A stretch of DNA of 64,000 nucleotides from positions 16,013,512 to 16,077,511 of the forward strand of contig NW_024037048.1 in NCBI RefSeq assembly GCF_015706575.1, read 5' to 3'. Shown piece after piece: positions 41,749 through 54,206 of the stretch; positions within the stretch are counted from its first letter, which is position 1; each line of letters starts with the position of its first letter. The notes beneath the pieces were generated by a model. That model did no database searches, was not told the origin of the DNA, and saw nothing but the letters and a program-made list of their open reading frames with translations. The position numbers and the translations under genes were made by a program. The stretch comes from Patiria miniata. Lineage: Eukaryota; Echinodermata; Asteroidea; Valvatida; Asterinidae.

Positions 41749-43931
41749 TTTAAAATTCTGAACAACGAATAGTTTCATTGTAATTAACATTGGAATTTTA
41801 CGTCATAGAGCCTGATCTTTTGAAAAGGACAGAGATCGGAATGCATCTTTAAAGAAAAATCATATAGGTCAGTTCCAACAATTTTTTTTGTATAACACCG
41901 ATTAATCAAAAGTCTACAGATAGTATTACTTTCTGAGTTTCAGGGCTAGCTGTCATGGAATTAACATGTGCCTTATACATGTACAATGTACTTATCCAGA
42001 GAGATTTTCCGTTTGAAATTTCGCAGGATATTTATAATGCAATAATTATGATTTTGTTGCTTGGGGTAGTGCAAGTGTAAATTGTTTATATAGACTTCTT
42101 GTTCTACAAAAAGGCCCTTATGAATCGTACCGTTGATTGTACTCATTCTAGCGAAGTATTTTACAAATGCAAGACTCTTAAGTCAGTGGTTTATATTGCT
42201 TCTTCTTGGAAGTTTTATGAATCAATTTATTTTTCTTGAACTGATGTACTTTGTTTTAGAGTATCTTTACAATTAATTTTCATTATATACAGAGAATCTG
42301 GTGATTGTCTTTTCCCATAGCGTCATATAGCCTAAGTGATTTAAGAGATTTCATGCGTGTCTTGTGTGTACATGTATTATGTTACAATAATTTTCAATTA
42401 TGCTCTTGTGTCTCTTCCTTTACTCTTTATGTGCAACTAATAATCCTTTTCCATGCTGCAACATTCAATTTTGAACAATTTGCTGAGTTGTTTTTTTGTA
42501 AAAACATAGAATTCAATTTGGATATTAACATGGCTCAATGCACATGAACTCCAGCTCCAATTAATGCACAACTAGACTTATGTGGTTTTAGAAATTACGA
42601 ATGTAAACAAGTTAATTTGTTCGATTAAATTTAAAACAACATACTCTTCGAAATTTCACATTAAGAAAAAAAAAATAGGAGAGCATCTTTGTACAGTTGG
42701 TTTCCACTTCATCATTGTCCATTTTATTTGCATACGTGTTGTGGTTCTCCATGTTTTGGGTTGCTTTATTTTATTTTACTCTACTGTTTTAGACCTCCAC
42801 AAACTGTTGTAGGCCTAAGAGTTTGCTTTTTTTTGAAAATAACCTGAACAACACGTGAAGCTACATTTTTAAAACCATCATCAGTGACCTGGGTCCCTAT
42901 TTTAAATACCTAAGCTTAAGTTATTGTGCAAGTTTTGAATTGTAGTATTGCCTTACAGCACTTCTTCAGTACGGTTGTACATGTTAGCAAAACTGCTTTG
43001 TGTAAGTAGTACTTGCATAATTAAATGTGCCACATCTTTGATTTTATGTAAAGTGCGCCAACAGTTTATTCTTTGCAAATAAAAAACTTCATTAAACATT
43101 CAGTTGAATGGGAACAAAATATTTGTTTATAAATGTTCTTGTTTTAGCACTTTAATCAGTTGTACATCATTATTCGTTGTTTTTTTATTGAGTCAAATAT
43201 ACCTTGATGTCTAATTCGAAGAATGCTGTATCTGTCATCAAAATGGATCATTGAAAATTGTAAAATTTTGGGACACAGAAATTTTGCAAAGAAAACAAGG
43301 GGGCATACGTTTACCCCTTGGAGGATACCCCCTCCCCTCCCGACCTGCCTACGATTGGGCCAATTTCTAAGTGTTTAATTTTGATGATGACTCTGCAGTA
43401 TTAAATGGTAAATGATTGAACTTGTGTAAAATAGGCCTATTTTTTTTTTACTTTGAGCATTCATTCCATTGTGTTAAAAAAACCTGAAGTTAAAACTTTC
43501 TCAGCAAATTGTTTGAGTGCATATTCTGAATCTAGATTCAGTACTGTATGTATGTATACAATGAAGGGAAACCTGCATCAAATACTACCAACGATTTGTG
43601 TATGCACAAATCCTATCTGTATCTGTGCATACTACAATGTGTACAGTGTGGGCCACTTATTATAATATTTTGCCCTCCAGTTGGTGTGGAAACTCTCAGA
43701 GGAGTGCTTATTACTGTGTATAGCTTGAACTTAGCTGACCCAGAGTCAGTGCATGGTCAGTTGGGCATTACCATGCTCCCAGACCACCTGTTGGTGACCT
43801 AGGTTGACTGTGGACATATCACAATTGGCAAGTTTTAGGAGGCGTTGAGTGATTAGACTGATACTTATCCCCATAGGAGACATGTTCCCATTAATCTTCT
43901 CTTCGAAAAGGATGTGGGATTTTGAGAGAAT
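41749..43931. other. AT-rich second half of the TIR element
   Basis: No convincing coding sequence. Reading frames at 42,305 and 42,582 have low complexity and no resemblance. It may hold regulatory sequence or a 3'UTR. Confidence 0.45.
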
Positions 43932-44087
43932 TTTAAATGGGAGAAATTCGTAATGTCTATTTTGCATGCATTAGTTAACATGTGAATCATTCTGCACTAC
44001 TGACCAACTTACACACAAATAAATATAAAGTTTATAGTGTTCACTGTGGAGGGGGGGAGGTGCTTGAGCGCAAGGAGGAGATTCTAC

Positions 44088-44242
44088 CTTCTCTTTGAGC
44101 ATGGTGACTTCTTCCTTGCTGATTTTCCAAGGAAACTTCTCCGTGGTCTCCAGGCTGCTTCCTCATCCAGCATGTCCAGCATCCAGGCTTTGGAGAGCTC
44201 CTTGATGATTGTGTTGGTCTGGATCTTACCCAACCCACCAAT
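44088..44242 (-). pseudogene. SLC12A: SLC12 exon type X copy 5
   Basis: Counterpart of the left exon at 32,136, with TCTAG acceptor, GTAGAATC donor and the shared two-base insertion. It carries an extra nine bases from a local duplication (CAGCATGTCCAGCATCCAG on the plus strand). Confidence 0.7.
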
Positions 44243-45279
44243 CTAGACGGAAACCAATCAGGAAGGAAAATTTGAATGCATTTGCTCTAAATAAATTGTG
44301 GCCAGGTCTTGGAAAAGACTAACGTTAGCGCTGCAAAAAGCCAAAAACCTGGACAAATCTGGTTTAATGATCTTGTTATACATTTTGCCACTTTGACTTA
44401 ATTTTTTAAAGACCTGCTTGCATTTTACTCAAACTCTTCATCAAAATTAATTCCACAAAGTCTTCTTCAAGTACTCAACTGTGAGTACACATTTCGGTAC
44501 TCAAAATACGGTACTCGAACGACGGTGCCTATTGTCCTCCAACCCCGGTTTGTGCACTAAGTCTATGGGAAAGGTTTAGATCAGGGAACAAAGGAAAACA
44601 CAAAGCCAATTAATCCTCGGAAGCATAGCAGAAAACGACAGTGTGCGCGTTATGGTAAGTGTGTACAGTGTTCGTATATTTTAAATGCAATTTTTGTTTT
44701 TCTTTTAATGCAAACAAATATTATACGCATTATACAGTATGTCCAAAAGAAATGTCCGTCTGACTATTTTTGAAATAACTACAAAACCATGAAGTCCAAT
44801 TTGAAAAAGTTTGATTGTGCAGATACTCCCTATCTTGGCCTCAACCCCGATGAGTTTCATTTAATTTCAGTCACGCATCACTGCACACTTGTCAATTGAT
44901 CACAACAACATTTTGGGACACTGTGACCAAGTTCCTTGCCTTAATCAATTTCAGTGCTGTGTTAAGTAAGCTGTGTAAAATCCTGCATGTTGTTAAAAGG
45001 GCTGCAATTGGGATTGGAATCATTTGCCTGGCTATCAGTCATCATGGCAAGACCGGTGTTTAATGCTCAAGGGCAAATGATTTCAATCCCAAACCTCATC
45101 CGCCTTTTTTTCACAGACACATTTTTGGGACAAACTCTATGACAATTAATAATGATAAATTTAGTGTCAGGTTAACAATAACACTTTGGAAGTCTGATGG
45201 TTTATTTTTGTTTTAGTTATGATATTTTAGTAATGTAAGATGATTTGATATGATGGAGTTGAGATAATCTGTCGCCTAC
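44243..45279. other. Spacer matching left 29,962-32,135, without the Penelope insertion
   Basis: Collinear with the left arm, inverted. The Penelope-like element is absent, giving the empty site ACACTAAATTTATCATTATT near 45,150. Contains the conserved hairpin at 45,006-45,090. Confidence 0.7.
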
Positions 45280-45346
45280 CTTTTGCTTGCTTCTTCTTTT
45301 TGTAGTCAAAGTCAAGACGTCGCCCCTGCAACTTCTTCCGATGGTG
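45280..45346 (-). CDS. SH3GL: Endophilin-A exon 4 of 4 (right arm)
   Basis: Encodes HHRKKLQGRRLDFDYKKKKQ then AK, two residues different from the left arm (R for Q, Y for F), both matching other animals' endophilins. Splice sites intact. Confidence 0.92.
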
Positions 45347-45650
45347 CTGAAAAAAACAAACATTGGGGAGACAAATAAACTTATTGTTTGACAAGAGACA
45401 TTTGCACATTGCTGTGAGGCACCTTGTATAAATTATGGGTCAAAGTGTGACAATTTTCGAGTTCCTGTTATCTCTGAGCGTTGTCATTTGCTGTTCAAGT
45501 ATCATTAAGAATGACTTCAACAATTTGTTGGGTAGGTTGTCTGCTTCACATAATCACTCTTGGCGGACGACTGCATTAACCCTAACCTTCCCAAATCCTC
45601 CAAAATCCTCTTTGCAAAATGGAGGATTTTGCAGGATTGAGGCTGTTTAA

Positions 45651-46151
45651 AGCTATAGTCCATCATTTGCAGCCATCCGAAAAGTAACTGGTGTAATTAT
45701 TGTTGAAAAACAAACTGAGTTGAAAGATAGTAAGGGAACTAAACTCCCTGTGAAATTATTCTTTCTGGGAAGCTGTCATTTTGAAGTAATCAACGAAAGA
45801 AGGCATTTCCAACGGTAATTCTTAAGAAGCACCGTAGGAAAATTTAAATTAGTAGTTCGTTTTGTTATTCAGCGTAGTGCGCGCAAGTATTGGAACGACG
45901 CACACGTGCGCGCGGTTGTTATAATTTGTCGGAACAGTGCGCGACGTCGCGTATAGCTGCAATTCAAAACATGATTCAGTAACTTTTGATTTGAAATTGA
46001 GATCTTAGAATGCTGTTTTTCTTGGAATGTACAGCTGAAGCTTAGCTGAAACTTTATCAGGTTAGTTGCTTAGTATCCTTTATTAGATTTTGAACTCTTT
46101 TGTTGCTTCAAACGAACAAAATGCATAAATTGCAAATGATGGACTATAGCT
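45651..46151. mobile_element. MITE with 21-bp TIRs, TTAA target, right arm only
   Basis: AGCTATAGTCCATCATTTGC at the left end is perfectly inverted at the right. TTAA flanks both sides (45,647-45,650 and 46,152-46,155), and the left arm shows the empty site GCTGTTTAATTGGC. A five-base TTTAA duplication is an equally good reading. The interior shares sequence (AGCTGAAACTT..CAGGTTAGTTG) with blocks at 8,315 and 10,437. Confidence 0.85.
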
Positions 46152-46403
46152 TTAATTGGCAAAAATGTGTGGCTGATTCTGCAGGATGCAGTGTGTTATC
46201 TCCTCAGCCAGGCATTGGTATCAAGGATAAGAATGGAGAGATGCTTTATGAAGCCGATAAGATCAAAGACCGATGGATAGAGTACGGCACACAACTCTTT
46301 AGCTCAGACCTACCACGGCACACTCCTGATGAACATCCACCAGAAGCACTGGAACCAGAAGTTATGCCAAGTGAAATTAGAGCAGCCATAAAGAAACTGA
46401 AGG

Positions 46404-47312
46404 TTGGTAAAGCAGCTGGTCTGGATGGGACTTTCTGGAGAAGTGATAAAGGCAGGAGGAGAGACCGTAGTACAAGCCATGAAAACAATAATTGATAACA
46501 TCTGGAGGACTGGTGATTGGCCAAGCGACTGGACACAATCTGAAATTATAACCCTACCAAAGGTACCAGGAACACAGGACTGCTCCAAGCATAGAACCAT
46601 CAGTCTGTTGTGCCACGCTTCTAAAGTGCTGCTGGAAGTTATTCGTAGCAGGTTAGCACACTTTGTAATGCCGCAGATTGCTGAGGAGCAGTTTGGTTTT
46701 GTTGCCGGCAAAGGGACAACTGATGCTATCCTCACCATACGTAACATCATTGAGAAAACAGTGAAAAGACAAGATCAACAACTGTGGCTGATGTTTGTTG
46801 ATTACAGCAAGGCCTTTGACACAGTCAACCACGCTGTCCTGTGGAAAACTCTCTTGGATTATGGCACACCTAAACACCTAGTTTGGCTACTGGAGAGACT
46901 ATACTCAGAAGCTACTGGAGTTATTAGAGTAGAAGATGGCCACACAGACCAGTTTCCATTTGAGAAAGGAGTTCGGCAGGGCTGCATTGTATCCCCCTTG
47001 CTTTTCAATGCCTGTGGTGAAGCCATCTTGCGACAGGTGAAAGAGTCACTAGATGAAAGATCGGGTAGCATTGTTGGTGGAAGAGCAATATGGAATATCC
47101 GCTATGCTGATGACACCACACTGATTGCATGCTCAAAAACAGAACTGGAAAAGCAAGCAGTACAATTAGAGAAATGCAGCCACACCTTTGGTCTCCATAT
47201 AAACTCAGCCAAAACTCATGTTATGGTTCATGGTAGCAAAGAACAGATCTTTCTTGGCGGAAGTGCAATCAACCAGGTAGACAGCTTCAAATACCTTGGC
47301 TCAAAGGATTGA
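46404..47312 (+). pseudogene. LINE reverse transcriptase domain
   Basis: The frame carries RT motifs in order: HRTISLLCHASKVLLEVI, EEQFGFVAGKGTTDAI, MFVDYSKAFDTVNH (first catalytic Asp), GVRQGCIVSPLLFN and IRYADDTTLIA with the catalytic YADD. The conserved AGLDGLSGEVIKAGG start is split by a one-base shift near 46,430 from the upstream part (EIRAAIKKLKVGKAAGLDG). A second shift near 47,300 separates the next part. So it is recent but inactive. Confidence 0.9.
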
Positions 47313-47832
47313 TGGAGACTCTACACCAGAGATTTGTGCTAGGTTGGCAATTGCAAGAGATGCCACCAGCCAACTAATTGGACTGTGGAAGGCAAAAGAG
47401 ATCAGCCTGAAACTGAAGAAACAGCTGGTGAAATCTCTCGTGTGGAGTGTAGCCCTCTATGGTGCAGAAAGTTGGACATTAAAACAGAATGACATGAAGA
47501 AGATAGAATCACTTGAGCTTTGGGTGTGGCGTAGAATGCTTCAGGTCAGCTGGAAAGATAGAAAGACCAATGCATGGATCCGCCAAAGGGTGGGAGTTTC
47601 AGAAGAGGAAGGTCTGCTTGCCCAGTTAAGGAAGAGGAAGCTGTCTATGTATGGACATTGGAAGCGCCGATCAGATAGCCTAGTGCAGATGACAGTAGAA
47701 GGAGAAGTAGAAGGGAAGGCCAGGCAAGGACGTAGGAAAACAGGATGGATCGATAACATCAGGAAGTGGACGGATGGAGGAATGGCCGTGGCAAGAGCAA
47801 AGGCACACAAGAGAATGCCGACGGTTCTTTGA
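47296..47832 (+). pseudogene. LINE ORF2 C-terminal part
   Basis: Continues the RT protein in another frame: DGDSTPEICARLAIARDATS, VALYGAESWTLKQNDMKKIE, LWVWRRMLQVSWKDRKTNA and a basic GKARQGRRKTGWIDNIRKW end. The YGAESWTL and RRKTGW segments are common to endonuclease-RT LINE proteins in invertebrates. Ends about 35 bases before the tail. Confidence 0.8.
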
Positions 47833-48502
47833 GGACTATGGCAAAACAGCAGCAACAGCAGCAGCAGCAGTGTGTTAAGGTCTTGGGCCAGGCCTTGTAT
47901 TTGTTTATGCTCAGCTGTGCATAAATTATACTTGAAGTCCTCCGCACTGCTCCAGGATGTCACTGGCTCAGCCTCAACATATTGACAGTGATTGCTGGAG
48001 GATTTTGCAGGATTGAGGCAGTGATCATTCTTCCACGGATCACATTCAAGAAATAATGGAGGATTTTGCAGGATTGAGGCTGCATGCAATTTTGACATGG
48101 AGGCAGTTGGAGGATTTTGCAGCATCATCGCAAAAATGCCCAGGGAGTTAGGGTTAAGAATGACTTTAAACAATTTTGTATTCGTTGTGTAGGTAGTTTG
48201 CTATTCATAATCACTCTTGGAGGACGACTGCATTAAGGAGTGCATCAGAATTATAAAATCACAGATGTCTGATGTAACAGGGACAGGAAAAAAGTGGACC
48301 CCAAATTTATCGAATGACAAAAAGTACACAGGCATAAGTTACAACCCAAATCAACCAGTAATCGATCACTGGTCTTCTATCAATTTTTTTTCCAGATTGG
48401 CCACAATTTGTGCTTGAATTTCCCCGCAGGTGGCTGTGCAACACAGTCCTGCTTCTATCAAAATCAACCAAATTCTGTCAGATTCTGTAAGATGGAACTC
48501 AC

Positions 48503-48636
48503 GTTGATCTCCTTCAGATCTTTGTTCTTGAGATGATCCAGGGGATCCAGGAAGTTCTGTCTGACGTTCAGATCGAACGCGCCCTTGACTTCAGAAAGTT
48601 GCCTCAGTGATTCTCCCATCTCGACCATCGCCGTAG
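48503..48636 (-). CDS. SH3GL: Endophilin-A exon 3 of 4 (right arm)
   Basis: 134 bases, TTACAG acceptor and GTGAGT donor. It encodes TAMVEMGESLRQLSEVKGAF and DLNVRQNFLDPLDHLKNKDL. The first codon is split G|CT (Ala) where the left arm has Gly. Ser replaces the left arm's Cys in RQLSEV, matching other endophilins. Confidence 0.92.
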
Positions 48637-49355
48637 CTGTAACAAAAAAATTAACCAAAACAATTTTTTTTTTTTTAATGATACCTATAAAAAACAACAT
48701 TTTATTGTTCTGTTGTTTCCACCAAAACTAAACAGCTGTGCTAAGTATACCCTGGGAGCTGAGATTGTCTATGAAATGCATGGTCTATGAAATGCATTAT
48801 TAGACAGAGTAAAAAAAAAATGGTTTCCCGTCTGCTTTTTTTTCCCCTCCACCATGAGGTGAGGTATATGTTTTCATCGGCCTTGGTTTGTCTGTGAACA
48901 GGATAACTCAGGATAAATGCGGAGGCACAAGGCTCACGTGAATCGCGCACTCCGGACTCCTTCGACTAAAACATTTGTGAGCCTCGTCTTTAAGAACGCG
49001 TGCACGTAGTCGTGGGGCGACCTCAAAAATGGCTTCTAATTTTGTTTGCCGGATTAGCTGTATGAGAATCTGATTTTCAGTAACCTTGGTTAACCCTTCT
49101 GTTAGTGAGCATTAGCCATGTCTGAATGACATGGCTACGACTTACACTAGCCCACATGGGAAGTGGCTTCATCTGCTTCCATAGGTGCAACTAATGTATT
49201 AGCCGTAGCCACTTCATTCTGACGTGGCTTTATGCTGTTCCATTTTCCCTAATTTGTGCTTGAATTTCCCCGAACGTGGCTGTGCAACACAGTCCTGATT
49301 CTATCAGAATCAACCAGATAATGGATGATGTTAGATTTTGTAAGATGGAACTCAC

Positions 49356-49410
49356 GTTGATCTCTTTCAGATCTTTGTTCTTGAGATGATCCAGGGGATC
49401 CAGGAAGTTC
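49356..49410 (-). pseudogene. SH3GL: Remnant of duplicated endophilin exon 3
   Basis: Only the last 55 bases (KNFLDPLDHLKNKDLKEIN) and the donor remain. The 5' side is joined directly to the GTGAGTCAA end of the foldback element. It is a deletion compared with left 27,130-28,380. Confidence 0.8.
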
Positions 49411-49686
49411 TTTTTTGACTCACCTGTATATTGCAAATGTATGCATTTATAAATAAAACAAATAAAAAATAAAAAGTGGGTGCAAAAAAGGCAGCGGGCA
49501 GCTACGAGAAACTGGTTTATTTCCTTAGTTGGCCTTGCATATCTGAAGTGCTGGGCCCTACATAAATTACACAAATACTCATGGTACTATGTTGGTGGAT
49601 TGGAACACTGATTAGAGCACCTTTTTGCGAGCTTTTTGATCAGTCTACCACAGAAGGAAAGAGAATACATCTTGAAGCTTGCTCAC

Positions 49687-49812
49687 CAAACGTTGAATCT
49701 TCTCCTAATTCTCTGCCGTTCTTCAGCATGACTTCTCCCAGGAATCCTACGGGTTGTTGAGGCTTGGTTCCTCCCTTGTTCTTACCACGGACTTTACTCG
49801 TGGCTCTGGAGA
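49687..49812 (-). CDS. SH3GL: Endophilin-A exon 2 of 4 (right arm)
   Basis: 126 bases encoding SRATSKVRGKNKGGTKPQQP and GFLGEVMLKNGRELGEDSTF. Same length as on the left, with the same missing seven residues after SRA. Splice sites intact. Confidence 0.9.
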
Positions 49813-50442
49813 CTGTTCAGGAAAGACAATACGATTGATTAGGGTCAGCACACAAATAGAAGATCTATCTCTTTTTGGTTTGTTTGAAGTGAATACTTAG
49901 ACCCGATTCAAACCGGTGTTCTATAGTCACCCCAAACGTAATTATTCCGAAGGTTACAATTAAAGGTAATATACGACATTTGCAAACATCAACAAACAAA
50001 ACTACCAAATTATTATGAAATACTTTACTTGACTGTAGGTGAATGACAGTCTCAGACATCCTGCAAAATCATGGCACCTGGTGTGCTGTCATTTTCAAGA
50101 AAAGTGGAATTTTTGTACTGATTTCAAAAGATGGTCGGCCGACCATCATTGGAAGAAACCGATTTTGCCAAATAGTGCCCCAGTTTACCCAATTTATTTA
50201 GTCCACATTTTTTTTGCAAGCGGTTACACATCCGTGAATGGATGCAAGCCAGCTAGTCTGGTTCCCTGAGCTCAGGGAACAACACAAGATCCGGCCCAAG
50301 ACCTTGACACAGTGCATCCTCATAAATCAGGCACACATTTTTGCCATATAGCCTCAATCCTGCAAATGCCTACATTTTGCAAATAGGATTTTGGAGGATT
50401 TGGGAAGGTTAGCGTCAATGATGTTCCAATTTTGGTTCTTAC

Positions 50443-50515
50443 CTGGATTGGGCTGAAGGTATTCTATTGTCTTGTTCACCAAATCATCCACTGTGTGACC
50501 TGTCACGTCAATTTT
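50443..50515 (-). CDS. SH3GL: Endophilin-A exon 1 of 4 (right arm)
   Basis: 73 bases encoding KIDVTGHTVDDLVNKTIEYL then QPNP, one residue different from the left (Thr for Ala, which is the residue in human endophilin). Donor G|GTAAGA, acceptor ATTAG. Confidence 0.92.
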
Positions 50516-52009
50516 CTAATGAAATAAAAAATACATTACCCAAAGACAATGAGAAGAATTCAATCAGCATAAATAATCTCAAGCAATATTTACTAATACT
50601 AAATGTGTTAAAACTTTTTTCGCTATGGCAGGAGAGATTCATACCCTGGACTCCGTTGCGTGTACACAACAGAGTCCAACCTGGGCTAGGACTAGGGCTA
50701 AGTTACACTTACAGCAGACAGGGCTCTGGAGTGCTCTGAAACGTGCAAAACAAAACGGGCAAAGAAAATGTCCTCAGTATTTCACCAACCAAGTTTGGAG
50801 ACTCATTTAATTTTTAAAGGAGATTTTTGTTCAATATTATGCACATGAGAGGGAAGTCAAGTGATTTCAAAATGGGACTAAATACTAGACTGGTACATGT
50901 CCAACCATCATGACCATATGGTCCAACTATTTGAAAAGACTGACCTCTTCATTCAGTGTCAATAGTCTGGTGGCTTGACTACGGAGAAATGTGTAGTAAA
51001 TTGAGACTAGTTCCCGCTTCATGCCACATGTTTCTTTAATTCTTTTGGCATGGTTGATTGATGCAGTACTGAAGCTGTGTTGGACTGGTTGTTTCAGGTG
51101 CCAATCTATTTTCTTGCTTTACATGTTTTCAATACCATAAGTTTTAGGACTCTCATACACAGTATTGAGAGTCCCAAATTTTTGGACTACACTTACAGTA
51201 GTCCGAGTAACTTGGACCCAACTTATCGTCTTTTTAACATTCAGATTTCACCCTCAAAATGGCCTCCCAATTACTAGATAGGCCACCTGAGGTACAAATG
51301 GACATCGATGATTAAGATGGTTGTACTGAAGTTTACTTACGATCCGGAAGAAAAGTGAAATTTTCAATTCTGAGAGCTCCCCTCGCGATCATGAACACGT
51401 TAAATTTCCGACTCGTGTTAATGTTTGAACGACGTGATGTAGTCTTCATGCCCAGCGTACATTCAATGGTCCCCATATCCCAAGTGCGATTCTGTTACCG
51501 AGCGCGAAGCATCGATTATGATAATGAGTAGACTGGATCTCGCTTGTGAACACAAGTGTTCCATGGATTTCAAAAGACATTCGGGAACTAGCTTGAACTG
51601 GTTTCCGCCCATAAAAGCTGTCCTAGTTCCCGACTCTCTATTAGGCCCAAAAAAAAAGAATATGACTCGGCCGTTTTCCTCATACATCATCTCAATGAAG
51701 GACAGTCATTGCAAAAATTATGCTAAGACATGAATCTAGGACTAAGAAACATTTCCAATTTCAATGTTAGGAAATACTTCAATTTTCTTGACTCACCATA
51801 GACTTTGTACCGCTGAAGTGGCGTAAGGTTGCAACATTCTTTCCATATCTGCTGCCCATTGGAGATCAACCTGCTATCTGTACTGCCATCAATTGCATCA
51901 TATGCTGCATTCCTCTGACTCTGTGTCTTGCATCACTGGCTGCTCATGGCATGCACGTCATCAATTTCTATGAAAACCGTAGGATAACAGAAAGGCACTT
52001 TTATCTGTA
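50516..52009. other. Endophilin upstream intron (right arm)
   Basis: Collinear with left 24,541-26,031, including the adjacent hairpins at 51,130-51,200 and the near-palindrome at 50,648-50,680. No further exon identified. Confidence 0.5.
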
Positions 52010-52405
52010 TCTGTATGGTTACGTTGCAGAAGCCTATTCAGGCATTATCGCAACGGAGTATAAGTATTCAAGGCGCTGGCAGTTATGTCTATTATTAGAT
52101 GAATGAAGTACATGAGAAATATGAGACCCATTATGTAGCACCTTTCATTGGTTTATTATAAGTTGCTGCGGCCACTGCCAGGACACCGGGGCGAACCCCT
52201 TCTCTTAGCGAACAAGTCTTTAACGTGCATTATACAACACACGGGACCTACAGCTTTACGTCCCATCCAAAGGACGAAGCAAGAATGGTCAAGAGCCTTG
52301 CTTACTAAGCACAAGTGTCCGCCGGCGGGCTCGGACCCACGTGACATTGTTGCCTCTGAAACACCAGAACATGAGTCCGATGCTCTTAACCGCTAGGCCA
52401 TGACA
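52010..52405 (-). mobile_element. tRNA-derived SINE, uninterrupted allele
   Basis: Reverse of left 23,634-24,540 without the TTAA MITE. The head has ATGGCCTAGCGGTTAAGAGC and a B box with one change; the body has GGGACGTAAAGC; the tail has ACAGATACAGATA. Confidence 0.7.
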
Positions 52406-52779
52406 CTCCATTTATAACGGCTAAATAAAGCGTGAGTTGGTATTTGCTGGACGTGTACTAAAAGAGCAATTCTTCCAAAAATTAGGGACTGTCCATGCAA
52501 ACTCAAACAAGGCCTAGGCCTAGGGCTAGGCCTAACTTAACTGAAATTTTTTTTTGCCAGCCATGCCAGCATAATTTATTACTTTTGTATTAGTCAGAAT
52601 GGGACAAAACTATACGTTCACGTTACGAGTGTCTTACTACGCTGATCTTGAATAACTGCTCCACAAGAATCCTGTATTTTATTCTGAAATTTACCTTTCC
52701 CCAAAACGAGTTGTGGATCACGTTGCAATTTCCCCATGAGGTGATATCTGGCGCCATCTGTCAACTGATAAGAGAACTA

Positions 52780-53019
52780 CGCCCTCTATTGATTCGATAA
52801 ATAGCGCCCTCAAATGATAAGATGAGTGGCGCCCTCTATTGATATTTCCCGTTTGGGGCAAACAAGTGGGGCGAGTTGGTAAGGGGGCGAGTTGGTAACT
52901 GTATGGTCAGTAGAGGGCGCTGTTTTGTTTTTCAATAGAGTGCGCTATTTATTGGATCACAAATTAGCTGTTTATGTATATCAATAGAGGGAGCTCTTCA
53001 AATTTTCAACAGAGGGCGC
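52780..53019. promoter_or_regulatory. CTCF-like motif cluster (right arm)
   Basis: GCCCTCTATTGA-type motifs at 52,780, 52,804 and 52,829 face AGAGGGCGC-type motifs at 52,907, 52,932, 52,981 and 53,006, the inverse of the left cluster. Motif cores are mostly kept while the intervening bases and a few motifs vary. Confidence 0.5.
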
Positions 53020-53727
53020 TATATCGGACAAGTAGAATGGCATAACCGGAATTAAGTGATCAGCTTATAGTTGCTTGCCCGTGCAATTTTTTTAGTTTTG
53101 ACAATAAAAAATACATTTTGTTTTCAAATTTCTTTTTTTCTAGCAATATGAAAGCTTTGCACTTTGTAATGATGGAGACATCTATCGAAACGATCCGCCC
53201 ACGTTTAATTAGAGAATTTTGATGTTACAAAAATTTTGAACTATTTAAGAGCCCAATAAATCCCTCGAATCTAAAATAAAGCTTATAATTTTTTTCTCTG
53301 ACGGCGTGAAACGTCCGAGAGCGAAATAGAAAATCAAGTGGTTACATTGTTTAAACTAGTAAGCTTCGAAGTGCGCCACGTTAGGGAACACGACTATATA
53401 GGAAGGGAAAGACTCACCAAAACAGTTGACTAAATGACACTCAAAATTGACATTCTGATATTTCTTGGCACATCTGAACATTTGGCAATGACACCTTCTT
53501 GAATATGAGCAGGTTTAATTTTGTGGAAAGAGGGCAGGGCTTTGATTTATGAGGGAAATTCAGGGGTAAAAGACGACAATGACAACCAGAAAACAGACTC
53601 AAAAACCAAGAAGGCAAACGTGAAAGCTCGCTGCGATGAAAGCTCGATGCTGATTGGCTGATGAAAAATAAGCATCTTAGGCCCTATTTATTTTTAGTCT
53701 GGTTCCCAAAAGATTCAGGGGTACAAC

Positions 53728-54206
53728 CACTGATCTCTATATAAAGACTGGATAGCGGATATGCATACAACATTCACACAGTAGACTTTGCATATTGACC
53801 AATTCGCCCCCGGTCTCACGAAGATGGCCGCGTATAATACGAACGTTCTACGCCTAAATACGCGCGCGTTGTATCAACAGTTGACGCGCATTTTGGCCAC
53901 GTACACATATTATGATGTTCTAAAAGGGACACATTTCCGTAGTGATTATTATTTCAAAACGCCGAAAAAGTTATATTTGCGGCATTTTAGTAACCACGAC
54001 GTTAGAAAAATTGTAGTTAACCTTGGTCAGTGGTGGTGGTCAAAATATAAGTCAAGTGAACCGCGACGTTACAAAAGAAATCATGCTGTCTATAAAAACG
54101 GCAACTTGTCCTTTGTAGATCACCAGCCGGTCTCACCAATATGGCGTCAAATTCGTACATTGTGCGGCTCTGTATTAGCTATCCAGTCTTTATATAGAGA
54201 TCAGTG
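53728..54206. mobile_element. hAT-type MITE, 479 bp
   Basis: Inverted ends of about 29 bases starting CACTGATCTCTATATAAAGA, flanked by the 8-bp duplication GGTACAAC (53,720-53,727 and 54,207-54,214). Eight bases is the hAT signature. A 143-codon reading frame inside includes the TIR and looks accidental. Confidence 0.85.

Larger units (their letters stand above)
39601..43955. mobile_element. Unassigned 4.36-kb element with 24-bp perfect TIRs
   Basis: The first bases CATTACGAATTTCTCCCATT (24 in all) are perfectly inverted at the end. The flanks, ..TTTTTTC and TCTATTTTGC, rejoin to the uninterrupted SLC12 intron found in the left arm at 32,410-32,430 and in the other units, with no target duplication visible. 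The first 2.1 kb carries open coding-like segments and a strong hairpin; the last 2.1 kb is AT-rich. I recognise no transposase, capsid or polymerase motif. It may be a DNA transposon of an unusual family. Confidence 0.8.
46199..47866 (+). mobile_element. 5'-truncated LINE, right arm only
   Basis: Flanked by the 11-bp duplication GCAGTGTGTTA (46,188-46,198 and 47,867-47,877). It begins inside the ORF2 region and ends in a short AGC/CAG microsatellite tail, as in several non-LTR clades. The endonuclease domain is missing. The left arm has the empty site near 29,560. Clade not settled: RTE- or CR1-like. Confidence 0.9.
45580..48153. mobile_element. TTAA-bounded element with two nested insertions (right arm)
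   Basis: Ends CCCTAAC and GTTAGGG between TTAA at 45,576-45,579 and 48,154-48,157, the allele of left 29,272-29,661. It is expanded by a MITE at 45,651 and a LINE at 46,199, both absent on the left. Confidence 0.65.
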
